Translations under genes and position numbers: made by a program
In this document: piece after piece, positions 9,801 through 10,072 of the stretch
Layout: every line of letters starts with the position of its first letter
Numbering within the stretch: the stretch's first letter is position 1
Notes under the pieces: generated by a model
Told to the model about the DNA's origin: nothing
The model's database searches: none
Seen by the model: only the letters and a program-made list of their open reading frames with translations
NCBI GenBank assembly: GCA_025201705.1
Contig: MU617593.1
Span: 1-10,072, forward strand
Direction of reading: 5' to 3'
Origin: Dissophora ornata
Lineage: Eukaryota; Mortierellomycota; Mortierellomycetes; Mortierellales; Mortierellaceae
Length of the DNA: 10,072 nucleotides

Positions 9801-10072
9801 CTAGGTGGACAGGCCGTTGTCGAGGATGTCAGTGGAACCTGGAAGGAGCTCACGGATAACGTCAATACTATGGCCTCGAACTTAACCACACAAGTACGAT
9901 CTATCGCCGAAGTAACGACTGCAGTCGCGTGTGGAGATCTTAGTAAGACTATCGACGTTCAAGCGCAAGGCGAGATTTCAGAACTGAAGTTGACCGTCAA
10001 CTCGATGGTTGAGCAGCTGAGGACATTCGCCGCTGAGGTCACCCGTGTCGCTCGTGAGGTCGGAACTGAAGG
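6832..10072 (+). CDS. Group III hybrid histidine kinase (Nik1/OS-1 type), 5' part, poly-HAMP sensor region; partial at 3' end
   Basis: The coding sequence joins 6832-7936 and 8077-10072 (1,033 codons plus 2 nt) and stays open at the window edge. Proteins of this family are cytosolic osmosensing and fungicide-responsive hybrid kinases acting upstream of the HOG MAP-kinase cascade. Residues 1-40 resemble the family's short N-terminus. Residues 41-72 ([16 protein letters not shown] onward) look like a coiled coil. Residues 75-234 are a Ser/Thr/Pro/Ala-rich, probably disordered linker. From about residue 238 the protein is a tandem array of 92-residue HAMP units with the family hallmarks [32 protein letters not shown] and [14 protein letters not shown]. 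The start is the first ATG after about 400 nt without any ATG, and it has A at -3. The HisKA, HATPase and receiver domains are expected beyond the window and are not seen. With at least nine units the protein should be longer than its usual relatives of about 1,200-1,300 residues. The family call is secure; exact orthology is inferred. Confidence 0.93.
7543..10072 (+). repeat. Tandem poly-HAMP array, 276-bp units, at least 8 complete plus 1 partial
   Basis: The units, each 92 codons, are: 1 at 7543-7818; 2 at 7819-7936 plus 8077-8234; 3 at 8235-8510; 4 at 8511-8786; 5 at 8787-9062; 6 at 9063-9338; 7 at 9339-9614; 8 at 9615-9890; and 9 from 9891, cut at 10072. In this family the first half of each unit is a canonical HAMP (here [20 protein letters not shown] or a variant) and the second half is a HAMP-like connector ([11 protein letters not shown], then [14 protein letters not shown]). 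Unit 1 is strongly divergent; units 2-9 are very similar. Units 3, 5 and 8 form one class ([26 protein letters not shown]). Units 6, 7 and 9 form another ([40 protein letters not shown]). Unit 4 is intermediate. There is no length drift between units, which argues for structural constraint on a continuous coiled rod. Confidence 0.95.
7937..8076 (+). other. Spliceosomal intron, 140 nt, phase 1
   Basis: The donor is GTAAGT at 7937-7942 and the acceptor is CTCTTTAG ending at 8076. Removing it joins ATG G to TT GAC CAG, which restores the family motif NTM-VDQLRSF in the middle of HAMP unit 2 and keeps the 92-residue period exactly. The intron is not a multiple of three and has an in-frame TAA at 8023-8025, so unspliced RNA would give a 397-residue product ending inside unit 2. 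A likely branch region is the TTATTAAT stretch near 8037-8043, about 35 nt before the acceptor. Confidence 0.95.

Noticed and set aside
8235..10072. CRISPR-like or satellite repeat array
   Set aside because: The 276-bp repeats are in-frame coding units with synonymous divergence, not non-coding repeats with spacers.

Overview
The window looks like nuclear DNA from a fungus. It holds the 5' part of one recognisable protein-coding gene (6832 to beyond the right edge, + strand), preceded by about 6.4 kb in which I recognise no gene. The fungal reading rests on three things: the encoded protein is a group III (Nik1/OS-1-type) hybrid histidine kinase, a family I know from fungi; the gene has a GTAAGT...TTTAG spliceosomal intron; and the leader is pyrimidine-rich, with a perfect TACTAAC branch-site motif. 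The 140-nt intron and the very long gene-poor upstream region would suit an early-diverging filamentous lineage such as Mortierellomycota better than a compact yeast genome. That placement is a guess.

Layout. 1-1250: purine-rich DNA, GA/GT/CA microsatellites, a pyrimidine-to-purine strand switch near 1050 and a 28-base A run. 1251-2863: unique-looking sequence with no recognised gene and one intron-like segment at 2525-2633. 2864-2911: a 16-bp tandem triplication. 2912-5260: unique-looking sequence, no recognised gene. 5261-5377: a cluster with a TATA-like box, an inverted STRE-like pair, a CAA microsatellite and a 16-bp palindrome. 5378-6434: T runs and short spurious reading frames. 6435-6831: an ATG-free, pyrimidine-rich leader containing a strong 3' splice-site signature. 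6832-7936 and 8077-10072: coding exons 1 and 2 of the kinase, still open at the window edge.

The visible 1,033 codons cover a short N-terminal region with a predicted coiled coil, a Ser/Thr/Pro/Ala-rich linker, and a poly-HAMP array of 92-residue units. Eight units are complete and a ninth is cut by the window edge. Well-studied ascomycete homologues have about five or six such units, so this sensor rod is already longer than usual before any catalytic domain appears. By homology, the missing 3' part should encode the HisKA, HATPase and receiver domains that signal to the HOG osmostress pathway; none of these is in the window.

The most notable observations are the expanded repeat array with two alternating unit classes, its internal evolution (protein nearly fixed while synonymous sites have diverged, plus a 44-bp identity patch suggesting gene conversion), a Cys/His cluster around the start of the first HAMP, and a possible intron in the 5' leader.
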